The notes below the pieces were generated by a model. That model saw nothing but the letters and a program-made list of their open reading frames with translations, did no database searches and was not told the origin of the DNA. Positions 32,495-42,900 of a stretch of DNA of 64,000 nucleotides are shown here, piece after piece. The stretch spans positions 1,211,107-1,275,106 of the forward strand of contig RPFO01000078.1 of the NCBI GenBank assembly GCA_009746045.1, read 5' to 3'. Origin of the DNA: Mesostigma viride. Taxonomy: Eukaryota > Streptophyta > Mesostigmatophyceae > Mesostigmatales > Mesostigmataceae. Made by a program: the position numbers and the translations under genes. Every line of letters starts with the position of its first letter. Position 1 is the stretch's first letter.

Positions 32495-34276
32495 ATGGGC
32501 GACTCGGATCTAGATCGACTCCAGATCGTGGGTAAATGCATGGTGGGAAGCCTCATCTATGTCTGCGGGAAGATGCCGGAGGGAACGAACCGATGCTGGT
32601 TTCAATGGGAGCGGCTACGGAACAACTTGCCGGCCTCTGCGTCAAGCGGAGCTCCAGCCAAATGGGAAAAGATCCCTGGAGAAAACACCCCTCAATATAC
32701 CCCCGTGGACGAAGACTCGGGTTGCGAGGTGCGCGTGCTGCTCGCCCCGATCCTAGACAACCGCACCCTGGGAAAGATCGTCGCCGTCCCTGCTGGGAAG
32801 GTCCTCACCCCGACGGTCAAGCTGACCGACGACCACAATTCTAAGGAAAAAGTGCGCCACGCGCTCGCGTATGCGCTACAGCAGAAGGTCGACAGCTCGT
32901 CGGATCGCCCGCAGGCGCCCAACAGCGTCAGTGGCGACGCGATCAAGGAATCGGCGCAGCAGCACCCGCCAGCTGTCTTCCGTAGCGTCGGCCAGAAGGA
33001 AACCCCTGAAGAGGCACCCATCAGCTTCTCCCGGGCGGAACAAGAGGCCCAGGAGCGAGCACGCCAGGGTCTCGCCAGCCTCATGATGCAGCGGCCCGCT
33101 CCCCAAGTCCCCACGGGTGGTGCCGTCAATCTCAAGCCTGTGGCCAGCACTCCCGCTCCCACCCAGGAAAACCCATCCGGCAGCTTTGTCAAGCCGGCGT
33201 TGCGGCCGGTAGATGCAAGGGTGGACCCCGCTGCTGCTCGCGCAGCCGCCTCCGCCTCAGGCCAAGTCCCAGCAACGACTGGCCTCCGACCGGTGAGCGG
33301 TGGAGGGAACAATAATGCTTCCACCCCTGCTGCCAGCACTACCCCCAATGTCGGTATCGCTCGCACCACCAGTGGCAGCGGGAGTGGCAGCATTACTGCC
33401 AAGCAGGTTGCACCGGTCGTCACGCACCCGTTGCCCACCCAGGATGCGCCACCTGGCAGCTTCGTTAAACCGGTCCTTCGGTCCGTAGACGCGCGTGTCG
33501 ACCCTGCAGCGGCCCGTGCGGCTGCCTCTGCATCAGGCCAGCTGTCAAGCGACAAGGCCACCACAGTTGCTCCCTCAGCAACCGTCGGCGCAGCTGCCTC
33601 CCCCCCGAACCCGGTTACAAATGCCAGCATTGCTCGCAGTAGCAGTGGCGGTGGTAGCGGCAATGTGACTGCCGCCGTCAATAGACCATTTGTGCCTATT
33701 GTTGCCAACGCGTCCGCCACCCAGGACGCGCCACCTGGCAGCTTCATCAAGCCTGCGTTGCGGCCAGTAGATGCGCGTGTGGACCCCGCGGCGGCCCGCG
33801 CCGCCGCCTCCGCATCGGGCCAGCTTGCCGCCAAGAACGCGGCCGTGTCAAATGCTGGCGGGCCCTCTACCACAGGGAGCAGCGGTGATAGTGCCAGTAG
33901 CGACACAAACTCATCAGCACAAGGCGCGTCTGCTAACGCGGCACCAACCTGGTCGACTACCACCGGCTCCGCCTCGACGCCCGCCCGGACCACGAGTGGC
34001 CCATCGGAGCCTGCCTTGAGGCCCAAGTCACCATCACCCACCGATGCCGCCACGGCAGCAGTGATCACGGCGGCGTTTGCGGGGGGACCGCCCAAGTCGA
34101 GCCGGCCGAGGATACCAGAGACGCTGGTCCCCTCGGTGCCGGCAAGGTCCAAGGTCGAGGTGTCGATGGTGGGGTCGGAGGACGTGGATCCGTGGAGGGA
34201 TGGCGAGTTCTTGGACTCGGAAGCGGTCGGCATCCCCTCCAAGCGCTTCACGACGCTGCGAGTGCCGCGGCCGTAG
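32495..34276 (+). CDS. A9/Ig-like domain protein with three internal repeats, single exon, 593 aa
   Basis: Continuous ORF from ATG 32495. Residues about 10-110 resemble the A9 (Ig-like) module of plant AIR9: CWFQWERL, then KWEKIPGENTPQYTPVDEDSG, then CEVRVLLAP. A charged segment (residues about 125-200) follows. Then come three near-identical 35-residue repeats starting at residues 223, 315 and 409 (TQDAPPGSF[VI]KPxLRxVDA then RVDPAAARAAASASGQ), spaced 92-94 residues and separated by Ser/Thr/Ala-rich low-complexity linkers. The C-terminus is Pro/Arg-rich. AIR9 binds microtubules; a cytoskeletal role here is inference from the single domain. The LRPV/LKPV cores recall WH2 actin-binding motifs but lack the preceding helix signature. 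A 534-codon antisense ORF over the same interval is considered a base-composition shadow. Confidence 0.72.
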   Translation: MGDSDLDRLQIVGKCMVGSLIYVCGKMPEGTNRCWFQWERLRNNLPASASSGAPAKWEKIPGENTPQYTPVDEDSGCEVRVLLAPILDNRTLGKIVAVPAGKVLTPTVKLTDDHNSKEKVRHALAYALQQKVDSSSDRPQAPNSVSGDAIKESAQQHPPAVFRSVGQKETPEEAPISFSRAEQEAQERARQGLASLMMQRPAPQVPTGGAVNLKPVASTPAPTQENPSGSFVKPALRPVDARVDPAAARAAASASGQVPATTGLRPVSGGGNNNASTPAASTTPNVGIARTTSGSGSGSITAKQVAPVVTHPLPTQDAPPGSFVKPVLRSVDARVDPAAARAAASASGQLSSDKATTVAPSATVGAAASPPNPVTNASIARSSSGGGSGNVTAAVNRPFVPIVANASATQDAPPGSFIKPALRPVDARVDPAAARAAASASGQLAAKNAAVSNAGGPSTTGSSGDSASSDTNSSAQGASANAAPTWSTTTGSASTPARTTSGPSEPALRPKSPSPTDAATAAVITAAFAGGPPKSSRPRIPETLVPSVPARSKVEVSMVGSEDVDPWRDGEFLDSEAVGIPSKRFTTLRVPRP

Positions 34277-35165
34277 ATTTTGGAAAATAAGTACACTTCC
34301 TGAAACGTTGATCACACGGCTGTGAAGTCTAACAAATCGATCCCATGGCGGTGGATTTAAGAAATTTTAACGTGTACTGTAGGAAACTTGGCCGCATGCA
34401 TTCGCCGGGGGTACACCGCGTGCCTACCAAGTGCTTTAAGCCGTGGATACATTGGCGGCCAGTTGGTGCTTCGAGCTCGTACTTATCGGTGCAATTCTAA
34501 GAGTGTCCTATTTGTTGTTCCCTTGGACCTGTCACCAAAATGGATCTTTATCACGTCACGGTGGTCGATTGCGTTAATCTGTGCATATTGCGCTTCTGGT
34601 TGCTAGAGATGCAATGTCCAAAGCATATCAAGGAGACAACCAGCGCAGGCCAGAAATTGGGAGAATCTGGACCATGGTAGCTCGATCAAGCATGCCGTTA
34701 TCTTATTTTCCGCGTTTTCGAGGCGTTCGTGCAGGATGATGCACTCAAGCTAGTTGTCTAGATGGGGGCAATCGATTATCATGGGATAGCTTAGGCATTA
34801 CAGCACTTGAAATGATATTAGCGCACAGCGTTATAGTACCTTCAATTAGCTCTGGCACCTTGTGGTCATCAGCTTGCGCCTTAGCCGACGTCTTGAGCCC
34901 ACCTCACATTTGTAGCATAATTGCTGTGCGTCAGCCTACCTATGGTATTGCACTGGTTGTAATGCACCCACAGTGTTGCGCCCCGGCATGCACCACATGT
35001 GCTGTGGAGAGAGCGCTCTGTGGCCTGCCCACTTGCGGCAGTGAGAGAAGCTAGGGCGCCCTCCCTCCTTCTCGCTGTGTATATAGGGTTGAACGCAAAT
35101 GGTTTTCACCTTTGCGGCGTGCCAAATCAGAATATAGGGTTAAAGGTTCCTTTACTCTGTATTGG
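34277..35165. other. 3' flank and intergenic DNA with repeat scraps
   Basis: Contains a minus-strand copy of the short dispersed repeat at about 34625-34690 (GGAGACAACCAGCGCAGG...). At 35085-35135 there is a fragment of the SINE candidate (GCAAATGGTTTTCACCTTTG). No gene recognised. Confidence 0.5.
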
Positions 35166-35320
35166 CACCCACATGGCGCAGTCACGTGCTTATTAATTAA
35201 TTAATTAATTAATTAATTAATTAATTAATTAATTAATGCAGGATGATGAACATGAATGGAGATTAATTAATTAATTAATTAGACTCGTGCTCCCGTTGGG
35301 GAGTCACGGAGCATTAACCC
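35165..35320. repeat. Converging LINE tails (families A and B) with long TTAA arrays
   Basis: A plus-strand family A end (GCGCAGTCACGTGCTTATTAATT) runs into (TTAA)n of about 45 bp. A second (TTAA)n at 35262-35280 is followed by a minus-strand family B hairpin (CGTGCTCCCGTTGGGGAGTC). Confidence 0.75.
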
Positions 35321-35870
35321 CGATGGATGGATGGATGGGTGCAAACAGTCCTACTGGTCTAATCTATCTACATCGGCTACATACTACATCTATTTAACAG
35401 CATTCTAACTACAACATCTGAATGGAGATGGAAATGTGTAGCCTTGTTCATTGAAATGGCTGGCGTACGTGAAGAGCGACTAGATGTTAAGTGGCAACGC
35501 ATATCAAGAAGACAAAGCATATCGCTGCAGCAACCCGATGTTTTCTGGCATACGCGGGCTTTTGGTTCCCGCCGCACATTTGAAAGTGCTGTCATCCGGA
35601 TTTTTTTCTTTGCACCGTGTGCAGTTCTTGGACGTTTGGAATCATGGCATGGCTAACGTAATGCCTGACTAGCTAGTCCTTTTCAGTGGTTTTCCATTTG
35701 CGGGTATTTCGATCCTCGTAAATGGTGGGAGGCCTGATCGCAGCAATGGTGCTCACCACTAGACACCCCCGGCCAGTTAGGCTCGAAACACACGCCCTGA
35801 TCAAGCAAGCTGTTTCCGGCCCCACCTTCTAGGTCATCTAGTCGCTAGCTCTACACGTAAGCCAGCCATA

Positions 35871-36180
35871 ATTTCAATGCTCAAGGCTACACATTTCCAT
35901 CTCCATTCATATTCATCATCCTGAACGACTTGAAAGCGCGGACAAGATACGTACGGCAGGCTCGAGCTACCATGGTCCGGATTCTCCCAATTTCTGGCCT
36001 GCGCTGGTTGTCGATCTCCTTGATAATTTCAATGCACAAGGCTACACATTTCGGCATCACCATTCATATTCATCATCCTGATCGACTCGAACACGCGGAC
36101 AAGATAACGGCAGGCTCGAGCTACCATGGTCCGGATTCTCCCGATTTCTGGCTTGCGCTGGTTAAAAAATTAAATTAAAT
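35871..36180 (+). repeat. Head-to-tail dimer of a roughly 150-bp dispersed repeat
   Basis: Two successive copies (about 35871-36025 and 36026-36175) of a unit beginning ATAATTTCAATGC and ending CTGGCCTGCGCTGGTTGTC...CTTGAT. Single copies lie at 20.93-21.01 kb, 51.59-51.74 kb and, inverted, 34.62-34.69 kb. It may be a SINE-like unit; no B box was seen. Confidence 0.65.
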
Positions 36181-36400
36181 TAAATTATAACATGCCTCCG
36201 TGGGGAGGTCATGTAGCACATATTTCATGATGGATGGGGTGGAGGAAGCCGCGTGATCGAACGATCCTAATTCTATCTAGAAAATCCTAACTACACTACT
36301 CATCAAAACGCCTCCTCCGCTTGGGGGGAGGTGGCTTGCCCACAGGGTCGGGCGTGTGCGCCTTGACAATCTTCTTCCACCTCGTCTGCGCTGGTTGTCT
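36165..36400 (-). mobile_element. LINE family C ORF2 terminus and tail
   Basis: The minus strand encodes RRRWKKIVKAHTPDPVGKPP then a PKRRRR basic end and stop at about 36300. The 3' UTR ends in the hairpin CATGACCTCC/GGAGGCATG (36191-36215) and an (AATTT)n tail at 36168-36188. It is the same terminus as at 16.98-17.2 kb. Confidence 0.7.
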
Positions 36401-37095
36401 CCTTGATGTTCTAATTTGGCACGCCGCAAAGGTGAAAACCATTTGCGTTCAGTGCCGGTCTCCTTGATATGTTTGGGCTGCATGCTTTGCACTGCATGCA
36501 TGGTTTGCAAGTTGCGTGTATGTGAAGCTACGTGTGAGGTCCGGTGCAATTAATTGCATGTGATTGAGGTCCATCCAACTGCTAGAAATTGATGCCAGCT
36601 GACTGTGCTGCTTTGACGCGGATCGAAACTGGATAGAGCCGCCTGACGAGGTGACAATACTTCCTCTATTTCTTCCCACTTTATCAAGCACTTAGATATA
36701 TAAAGAATCCCACCGAGCGATTGGCAAGTCTCCGATAGCTATGAAAGCCTTCCGGGCAGTAGGAACCTTTGGTACCCAGCGCCTTGGCCATACCCAAAGC
36801 TACACATTGTCGTCTTGAGTACAACAATTGCGTGCAAGTAGTTTGTTCCCTAAATTGCCAAAGCAGCATAACCGAGATGCAGGCCGGGACAAGTAACCAT
36901 CCCGTGCACTACTTAGCTGTCAAACTTGATTATTGTTCCCCATGCAGGCACCAAAAAAGGTCCAACAAGTCTGCCAAATAAGATCCGCCTTAAGCAATGA
37001 GCCTGTTTCCTGCAACTGTCTACGGAAAGCTTTCGCGCAGGCCTGCAGTGCTGGCTAAATACCAGAACCAGCACCACAAAGATGCAACGATTGAA
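36400..37095. other. Intergenic, SINE fragment and PheRS 3' flank
   Basis: A fragment of the SINE candidate (GCACGCCGCAAAGGTGAAAA) lies at about 36418-36460. The remainder has no recognised gene and should include the PheRS 3' UTR. Confidence 0.45.
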
Positions 37096-39947
37096 CTATC
37101 GCAGCTGCACTTGGAAGTCAGCAGCCACCTTCTCACGGACCTTCTCCTGCAATGTCCAACAAACAAACAAACACACAAAAAGAACACACTTCAAAGAGGG
37201 TTCTCATTGGGTCAACACTCAGGCAGGTGGTCCTGCGTGCATCCACATCGCAACACTGTGTGAACCCCCCCGTGGTCTGCCGGCCACTTGCAAAGACAAT
37301 AACAAAGAAAAAGCTCTGCCAGCTACAAGTCATCAACTGATCAATAAGCTTGTCGCAGAGCCCCATACAGCGCAGCAAAGAACACTAGCGTAACTCCATG
37401 GTCCAAGGCCCCATGCTGGTTGCTATACTAGCCCGACCAGGACAGGTTGGTCAGTTAGCCCCCAAAGTACTTTCATCACCCCTTGGTCAGCCTCCAATGC
37501 TCCCCAACTAGGCCCGGCCACGATGCTGGGAAAAATAGCCCCGCGACAACCTTCACCCCACATAGCCAGTCAAGCTCCATCCCTTGAGTAGCCACATTGT
37601 GCGCAAGGGTTCTTGCCACCAACAATGCAAAAGACAAACCCCCATACACCATGGCCCGTCACTGCACTTCCCCCCCCAACACCCATATTTTTCCTGCCCC
37701 GTTTTCACCTCCAGTGATCCAGGCCGCCCCCACCCTTCAATGCCCCACCCCCAAACCACCCCCAAAACTCCCACCACCCATCAACTTCCACCCCCCCCAG
37801 CTCACCCCACACACAGCCTGCCAGCTGGCGCCCACCTGGATGGCGTTGATCTCCTCGTCAGTGAGCGATCGGTCGGTGGAGCGGTAGGCCAGCCGGTAGC
37901 AGTGGCTCGTGCGGCCCGTCTTCGGGTGCTTGAACTCATCGATGAGCTTCACCTGCGACAAATGTGAACAAGCGCAAACGGCAGCAGGTGCGGGCAGTGG
38001 CGGATGCCAGTTGTTGCAGATGTAAGCGGTGGCAGACGTAAGTGGTGGCACCATGCACTTTGGGTGCTTCAACTCATCGATCAGCTTCCCCTGAGGCGGT
38101 GCGAGAAGTGGAAACTGCAACCGGGAAAGCACACAGATACGCTCTTCCTTACACGAGCCATGCTACGACCGCTGGTGACGAGCACCATCGCGGCATGGAA
38201 GGCAGACACGCTACTGCACGGACGGCAGCACCCAACGCACCGACTCGATCAGGTCGCCCGACAGCCCGCGCACCAGCTCGCACAGGTTGTTCTCGGTGCA
38301 GCGCTCGTTGGTCCAGAACGCAATGTCCTTGTAGCAGGGGGGGTACTGGGGGGAGTAGGGTAGGTATTCATTTTTTTTTTTTTTGGGGGGGGGGGCGTGC
38401 GTGGTCAGGAAGCGGGGGGGGGGGGGGGGGAGTGATGGTACAGAGTCAGAAGTGCATCCCAAAAAGAAAGACTGATTGCTCATGTTCTTGAGGCATTGGG
38501 GGGTGGGGGGAGGGGACTGCCGGAGCTGGGATGCGGCTTGGCAGGAGAGCGGCTTGCAATCATGTCAGAACGGCAATACAGCTGGAAGGGGCAAAGGAGC
38601 ACTCTCGCAGCTAGGACTTGGACGCCTCGTCAACCATCTACACAAGATTGCGGTTTCTACCAGTGGGTTCCTGCTGGGATTTATATGCCGTGCCCATAAT
38701 GCATGGTGGGCCTCGATTGAGGACCACACGATGTGCACATCAACAGCAAATGTGACACAGACGCAGACAAATAGCACTACAGAAGACAAGCTCTCCAATG
38801 CCACCTGCATACATGTGGCAGATACCCAGCGCCCTACCCACACGCACCTCCTGTCTGCCCACACGCACCTGTCTGCCCACACGCACCTGTCTGCCCACAC
38901 GCACCTGTCTGCCCACACGCACCTGTCTGCCCACACGCACCTGTCTGCCCACATGCACCTGTCTGCCCACACGCATCTCCTGTCTGCCAACTGCCTCACG
39001 CTGCGCTGGAAAACGCTATCAAGAAGCACTTTTGACAAGAAAACGCTGCAGTCCCTGCCTTGTGACCCCAGACAGGTCCAATCGCCATGCACACAGGGTG
39101 AATACACCCTGCATCATGGCACTCACTTTGGAATACGGCTTGAACTTGGTCGTCAGGTCACCGGCCTTGAACTGTCGAGGCCCGACGGACAGACAACCCA
39201 AGACCGAGAGAAGAGCCGGGTGCAGGTGTAGGCAGGGGCGAGCGAGGATCAGTCAAGGAAGGGGTAAGCAAGCAAGGGTCATCAGACTTCCACCATTCTG
39301 CATGTAAATGTTGTCTAGGCCTTACTTTCTTCAAGCCATGAGATGAAACCCAGCGTAGTCTCCAGAACCCTTGACCAGAACACGCAAGTCAATGGAGGCA
39401 AGCGAACCGTAAACTCTGGCAGCTTCAAACCCCAAGTTCAGAGACAAGCCACCTGGCCAGAAACATCACAGCACCATCTCCTCAAATACCAAAGTTCAAC
39501 ACAGACAACATTCCATCCCACAACCCTGCCTGCTTGCAGCGCTACAGCCCGGAGCCTCACCTGCTCCTTCGGCTTCGCGAGGGGACCCCCCATCTGGGCT
39601 GAAGCGCGCGTACTCAATCCAGAACAGGTGGATGTTCACAACCCAACGAAAAAACCACCACAGGACATGCCACACGTACTAGCAGCGCCACACCCCAGAC
39701 CCCCGCACCTGATTTCAGCGCTACACCCCACGGGTGCACTAAACCCCACGGGTGCCCTCCGACCCACCTGCTTGCTGAAGCGCGTGTCATCGGTCCAGAA
39801 CAGGCGGATGTCGGGGATCTCGAAGAGGACCATCGCGAGGCGCTCCAGGCCCAGCCCAAACGCCCACGCGCGCTTGTTGGCCAGGCCGCAGTTGTCCAGG
39901 ATCTGCTGCTCCATCACGCCGCAGCCCAGCACCTCAAGCCACTCATC

Positions 39948-39983
<36 letters not shown>

Positions 39984-42900
39984 TATTGTAGCATCATAGT
40001 GACCCGTGTGCGTCATGAGTGGCTAGCGCCGCTGCTCCGTCAAACCACAGCCGAGCACCTCCAACCACTTGCCCTGCACACATGACTTGCCCTGCACACA
40101 TGCGCGGTCAAACATGGTGTAGTGGTACATCATAGCCACGTGTGTGGGTCATGGTTTGCAATGAACTGCGATTATTACCACCACAACAGCCCAGCACCTC
40201 CAGTCAGGCACACACACGGGATAATTCTAGCATACGTGCCCCAGTAGTGAACCGTGGGATGAAGATTCACAGAAAGCCCCTGAGAGGTGGCGGTTGGTTA
40301 CTAATTATTCATAGCCGTTCACCACACCGCAGTCTGGCAATTCCCCCCTCTTCTCTATCCCTCATGGTAAAAACCATATTCATCGACCCCCCCATCATGT
40401 TAAAGAGATATACGCATCCACCCAAACGAACAAAGCCACACCCATGAACACAGGTAACCACCCGCAGTCACTTGGGAAAGAACAAACGTCCACCCAACCT
40501 TATGTCCATTAATGCATGCGACTATGCGCACTCACGTTAAAGAAGATCTCCAGCTCAAACGACGGGTTCGTGAAGGGGAAGTAGGTGTCGTACCAGCGCA
40601 TCTTGACGTCACCTGCACACAGGTGGGCAAACACGAGAGATGAATAAGAAATCTTTAGGAAAATGAAATATGAATAATAACCAGGGCATATACCAGCAAT
40701 AAGCGCCGTGGCACGAGAGAAGAGCGCATGGGTGTGACCACTTGGTTGGGATGGGCATGGGGAATGAAATTGTGTGATACTGCACTCTTGCAGTAGACAC
40801 GTGCCAACCGGGAAGCATGCTCACCACCAGCCAACCCAACCGAGCAAGGTACGAACTAGGAGCATTCCCCTATCCTACCGTACATGAGGTGAGGCCGCTA
40901 GCAGCAGCAGAGTACACTGGCGTTGGGCCAACTAGTGCGCGGGACGAACCTGCGCGCCACACACCAGGTCAGCCAACATTGGGATGCCAGCATTAAACAG
41001 ACCGGTGCACCTTGAGGCACCTCCCATCGGTCCTGCCTCTGATGCAACGTGCCCTGCCACCTACCAACAAGCGGCCCAGCAAAACCCTTGCCCACGCCGC
41101 TACGCCTCCCTACAGCTACCCCTCCCTATTCTCGATGGGAGAAAATCCCGCACCTCGTTGAACAAGAAGCAAGACCATTTCATATCACCGCATGCAGTTC
41201 TTTCAAAGGTTCCACTTCTCTCTTAAACAAAACCGAGGCGTGAGTGGAGACCTGGTCCACCAGGAGTTAGTTAGCAATTCTGTATGTTAGCAAGTCTGCA
41301 TGATTTGGTAACAACTTGCAGGCCCCCCCCCATCCAAGCTCCAGAGGAGAGCAATGTTAGGCTGCAGTTTGTGACCCTCGAAAACCAAACCAGCGGCGCG
41401 TGGGCCCCTCCACTTGCCACTACCGCATGTACTATACCTTGTCCTCTACCCCACTACTCCACATGCACGCGATACAAGGGCCGCCCACCCCATGCACGCG
41501 ACCAACCACCCCACATGCACGCGGCACCAGCGCCACCCACCAAACAGGCGGCGCGTCAACCCCTCCAGCGTGCGCTTCAGCTCCTGCTCGGCGTACGCGG
41601 TGCCGTCCATGCCCGCCGCCTCCCATTCCGACGGCTCAAACACACACACGCCCTCCATCTGGCCAGGGAGAAGGGGAAGGGGGAAGGGGGAAGGGGGAAG
41701 GGGAAGGGGGAAGGGGGAAGGGGGAAGGGGAAGGGGGAAGGGGGAAGGGGGAAGGGGAAGGGGGAAGGGGGAAGGGGGAAGGGGGAAGGGGAAGGGGGAA
41801 GGGGGAAGGGGGAAGGGGAAGGGGGAAGGGGAAGGGGAAGGGGAAGGGGGAAGGGGGAAGGGGAAGGGGGAAGGGGAAGGGGGAAGGGGAAGGGGGAAGG
41901 GGAAGGGGGAAGGGGGAAGGGGAAGGGGGAAGGGGAAGGGGAAGGGGAAGGGGGAAGGGGGAAGGGGGAGGGGGAAGGGGGAAGGGGGAAGGGGGGAAGG
42001 GGAAGGGGAAGGGGAAGGGGGAAGGGGAAGGGGGAAGGGGAAGGGGAAGGGGGAAGGGGGAAGGGGGAAGGGGGAAGGGAAGGGGAAGGGGAAGGGGGAA
42101 GGGGGAAGGGGAAGGGGAAGGGGAAGGGGAAGGGGAAGGGGAAGGGGGAAGGGGGAAGGGGAAGGGGGAAGGGGAAGGGGAAGGGGAAGGGGAAGGGAAG
42201 GGGAAGGGGAAGGGGGAAGGGGAAGGGAAGGGGGAAGGGGAAGGGGAAGGGGGAAGGGGGAAGGGGAAGGGGAAGGGGAAGGGGGAAGGGGAAGGGGGAA
42301 GGGGAAGGGGGAAGGGGGAAGGGGGAAGGGGGAAGGGGAAGGGGAAGGGGAAGGGGGAAGGGGGAAGGGGGAAGGGGAAGGGGGAAGGGGAAGGGGGAAG
42401 GGAAGGGGGAAGGGGAAGGGGGAAGGGGAAGGGGGAAGGGGGAAGGGGGAAGGGGGAAGGGGGAAGGGGGAAGGGGGAAGGGGAAGGGGGGAAGGGGGAA
42501 GGGGAAGGGGGAAGGGGAAGGGGAAGGGGGAAGGGGGAAGGGGAAGGGGAAGGGGGAAGGGGGAAGGGGGAAGGGAAGGGAAGGGAAGGGGGAAGGGGAA
42601 GGGGGAAGGGGAAGGGGAAGGGGGAAGGGGAAGGGGGAAGGGGGAAGGGGAAGGGGGAAGGGGAAGGGGGAAGGGAAGGGGGAAGGGGAAGGGGGAAGGG
42701 GGAAGGGGGAAGGGGAAGGGGGAAGGGGGAAGGGGGAAGGGGGAAGGGGAAGGGGAAGGGGGAAGGGGGAAGGGGAAGGGGAAGGGGAAGGGGGAAGGGG
42801 AAGGGGAAGGGGGAAGGGAAGGGGGAAGGGGGAAGGGGGAAGGGGAAGGGGGAAGGGGGAAGGGGAAGGGGGAAGGGGAAGGGGAAGGGGAAGGGGGAAG

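Noticed and set aside
32692-34296. 534-codon antisense ORF over the A9/Ig-like gene
   Set aside because: Mirror of GC-rich Ala/Ser codons in the plus-strand gene. The plus-strand product has a recognisable domain and conserved repeats, the antisense does not.
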